From Puniceibacterium confluentis (GTDB lineage: Bacteria > Pseudomonadota > Alphaproteobacteria > Rhodobacterales > Rhodobacteraceae), in contig NZ_VOJI01000003.1 in NCBI RefSeq assembly GCF_007923445.1, positions 124,001 to 188,000 on the forward strand: a DNA stretch of 64,000 nucleotides. Reading direction: 5' to 3'. Within the stretch, counting starts at the first letter, position 1. Each line of letters starts with the position of its first letter. A program made the position numbers and the translations under genes. The notes under the pieces were generated by a model. The model did not search any database and was not told the DNA's origin. It saw nothing but the letters and a program-made list of their open reading frames with translations. Shown in pieces: positions 63,384 to 64,000 of this stretch.

Positions 63384-64000
63384 ATGAAATTCTTCGTAGA
63401 CACCGCCGATATCGACGCCATCTCTGAACTCAACGATCTGGGGATGGTGGACGGAGTCACCACAAACCCGTCTCTCATCCTGAAATCCGGACGCGACATT
63501 CTGGAAGTGACAAAGGAGATCTGCGACATGGTCTCGGGCCCCGTCTCTGCCGAGGTGATCGCGCTGGGATCGGACGACATGATCGCCGAGGGCCGCAGGC
63601 TGGCCGAGATCGCCCCGAACATTGCCGTGAAGGTGCCGCTGACCTGGGATGGCCTCAAGGCCTGCAAGGTGCTGACGGACGAGGGCAACATGGTGAACGT
63701 CACGCTCTGTTTTTCCGCCAATCAGGCTCTGCTGGCCGCCAAGGCCGGTGCGACGTTCATCTCGCCGTTCATCGGGCGTCTGGACGATCTGAACATGGAC
63801 GGGCTGGATCTCATCGCTGACATCCGCACAATCTATGACAATTACGGCTACGAGACGCAGATCCTGGCCGCCTCGATCCGCACCGCCAACCACATGTCGG
63901 AATGCGCCAAGATCGGCGCCGACGTGGCCACCGCGCCTCCGGGCGTGATCAAGGCGATGGCCAACCACGTTCTGACCGACAAGGGGCTGGACCAGTTCGT
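63384..64000 (+). CDS. Fructose-6-phosphate aldolase/transaldolase-like protein (cut by window edge)
   Basis: About 205 of an expected 215-220 residues are visible. It starts [16 protein letters not shown], carries [15 protein letters not shown] and the Schiff-base lysine in [12 protein letters not shown], and ends near the edge with [13 protein letters not shown]. This is the short Fsa/TalC-type transaldolase of the non-oxidative pentose phosphate pathway. GGAAGGAAC precedes the ATG. It is divergent from priA. Confidence 0.93.
   Translation, partial: MKFFVDTADIDAISELNDLGMVDGVTTNPSLILKSGRDILEVTKEICDMVSGPVSAEVIALGSDDMIAEGRRLAEIAPNIAVKVPLTWDGLKACKVLTDEGNMVNVTLCFSANQALLAAKAGATFISPFIGRLDDLNMDGLDLIADIRTIYDNYGYETQILAASIRTANHMSECAKIGADVATAPPGVIKAMANHVLTDKGLDQF

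Overview
The window is a GC-rich stretch of a bacterial chromosome. It has no tRNA or rRNA gene, insertion sequence, prophage or CRISPR array that I could see. Gene content and order point to an alphaproteobacterium of the order Rhodobacterales (Roseobacter group). The supporting landmarks are miaB/phoH/ybeY/corC/lnt, fabA-fabB-fabI divergent from an Irr-type Fur regulator, a second-type RpoH sigma factor, a comM gene with a CtrA-like site, TIGR02186 next to a TauE/SafE permease, and priA divergent from an Fsa-type transaldolase. Species cannot be named from the sequence.

Layout. 1-5.7 kb (minus): lnt (cut by the edge), corC, ybeY, phoH, a lipoprotein and an OmpA-like protein that share a module, then miaB. 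5.9-7.6 kb (plus): a glycosyltransferase-2-like protein of unknown function and a Crp/Fnr regulator. 7.6-8.04 kb: a gene-free, structured spacer. 8.0-11.2 kb: the unsaturated fatty acid operon fabA-fabB-fabI facing irr. 11.2-14.4 kb (minus): GlcNAc-6-P deacetylase, a BadF-type amino-sugar kinase and RsgA. 14.7-18.4 kb (plus): an FMN L-lactate dehydrogenase, YchF and a LysR regulator. 18.5-22.6 kb (minus): a complete TRAP transporter with an M20 carbamoylase/amidohydrolase, divergent from a Gfo/Idh/MocA oxidoreductase. 24-28.3 kb (minus): transglutaminase-like protein, CoaBC, ChaN-like protein, RpoH. 28.5-31.8 kb: glutathione transferase, ComM and an esterase whose 3' end overlaps comM. 31.8-34 kb (minus): GshB, YraN, RsmI. 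34.1-43.2 kb (mostly plus): LpoA-like lipoprotein, GlnD, MurJ, a phospholipase D-like protein, a catalytically degenerate rhomboid (minus) and TrpS. 43.2-48.6 kb: small SHOCT protein, VOC protein, class IV aminotransferase, an unknown membrane protein, Usp, an unusual 0.8-kb spacer, NfuA, what looks like an internally deleted tsaB, and RimI. 48.8-53.6 kb (plus): a BMP-type nucleoside-class ABC importer. 53.8-55.9 kb (plus): TSUP permease, TIGR02186 protein and thioesterase joined by one-base stop/start overlaps. 56-63.3 kb (minus): UvrC, SDR, CaxA-like antiporter, a 55-residue zinc-ribbon protein, SppA, PriA. The right edge cuts a transaldolase.

Most of the window is conserved housekeeping: envelope assembly (lnt, murJ, lpoA, sppA), translation and RNA maturation (miaB, ybeY, rsgA, rsmI, trpS), nitrogen sensing (glnD), thiol and Fe-S metabolism (gshB, nfuA) and repair (uvrC, priA). 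I found no clear-cut new multi-gene system. The parts most worth following up are small: the probable tsaB deletion between nfuA and rimI, the rhomboid that lacks its catalytic residues, the paired proteins sharing a two-cysteine module, a three-way-junction RNA candidate downstream of fabI, a CtrA-like site in front of comM, and a possible independent transcript between usp and nfuA.
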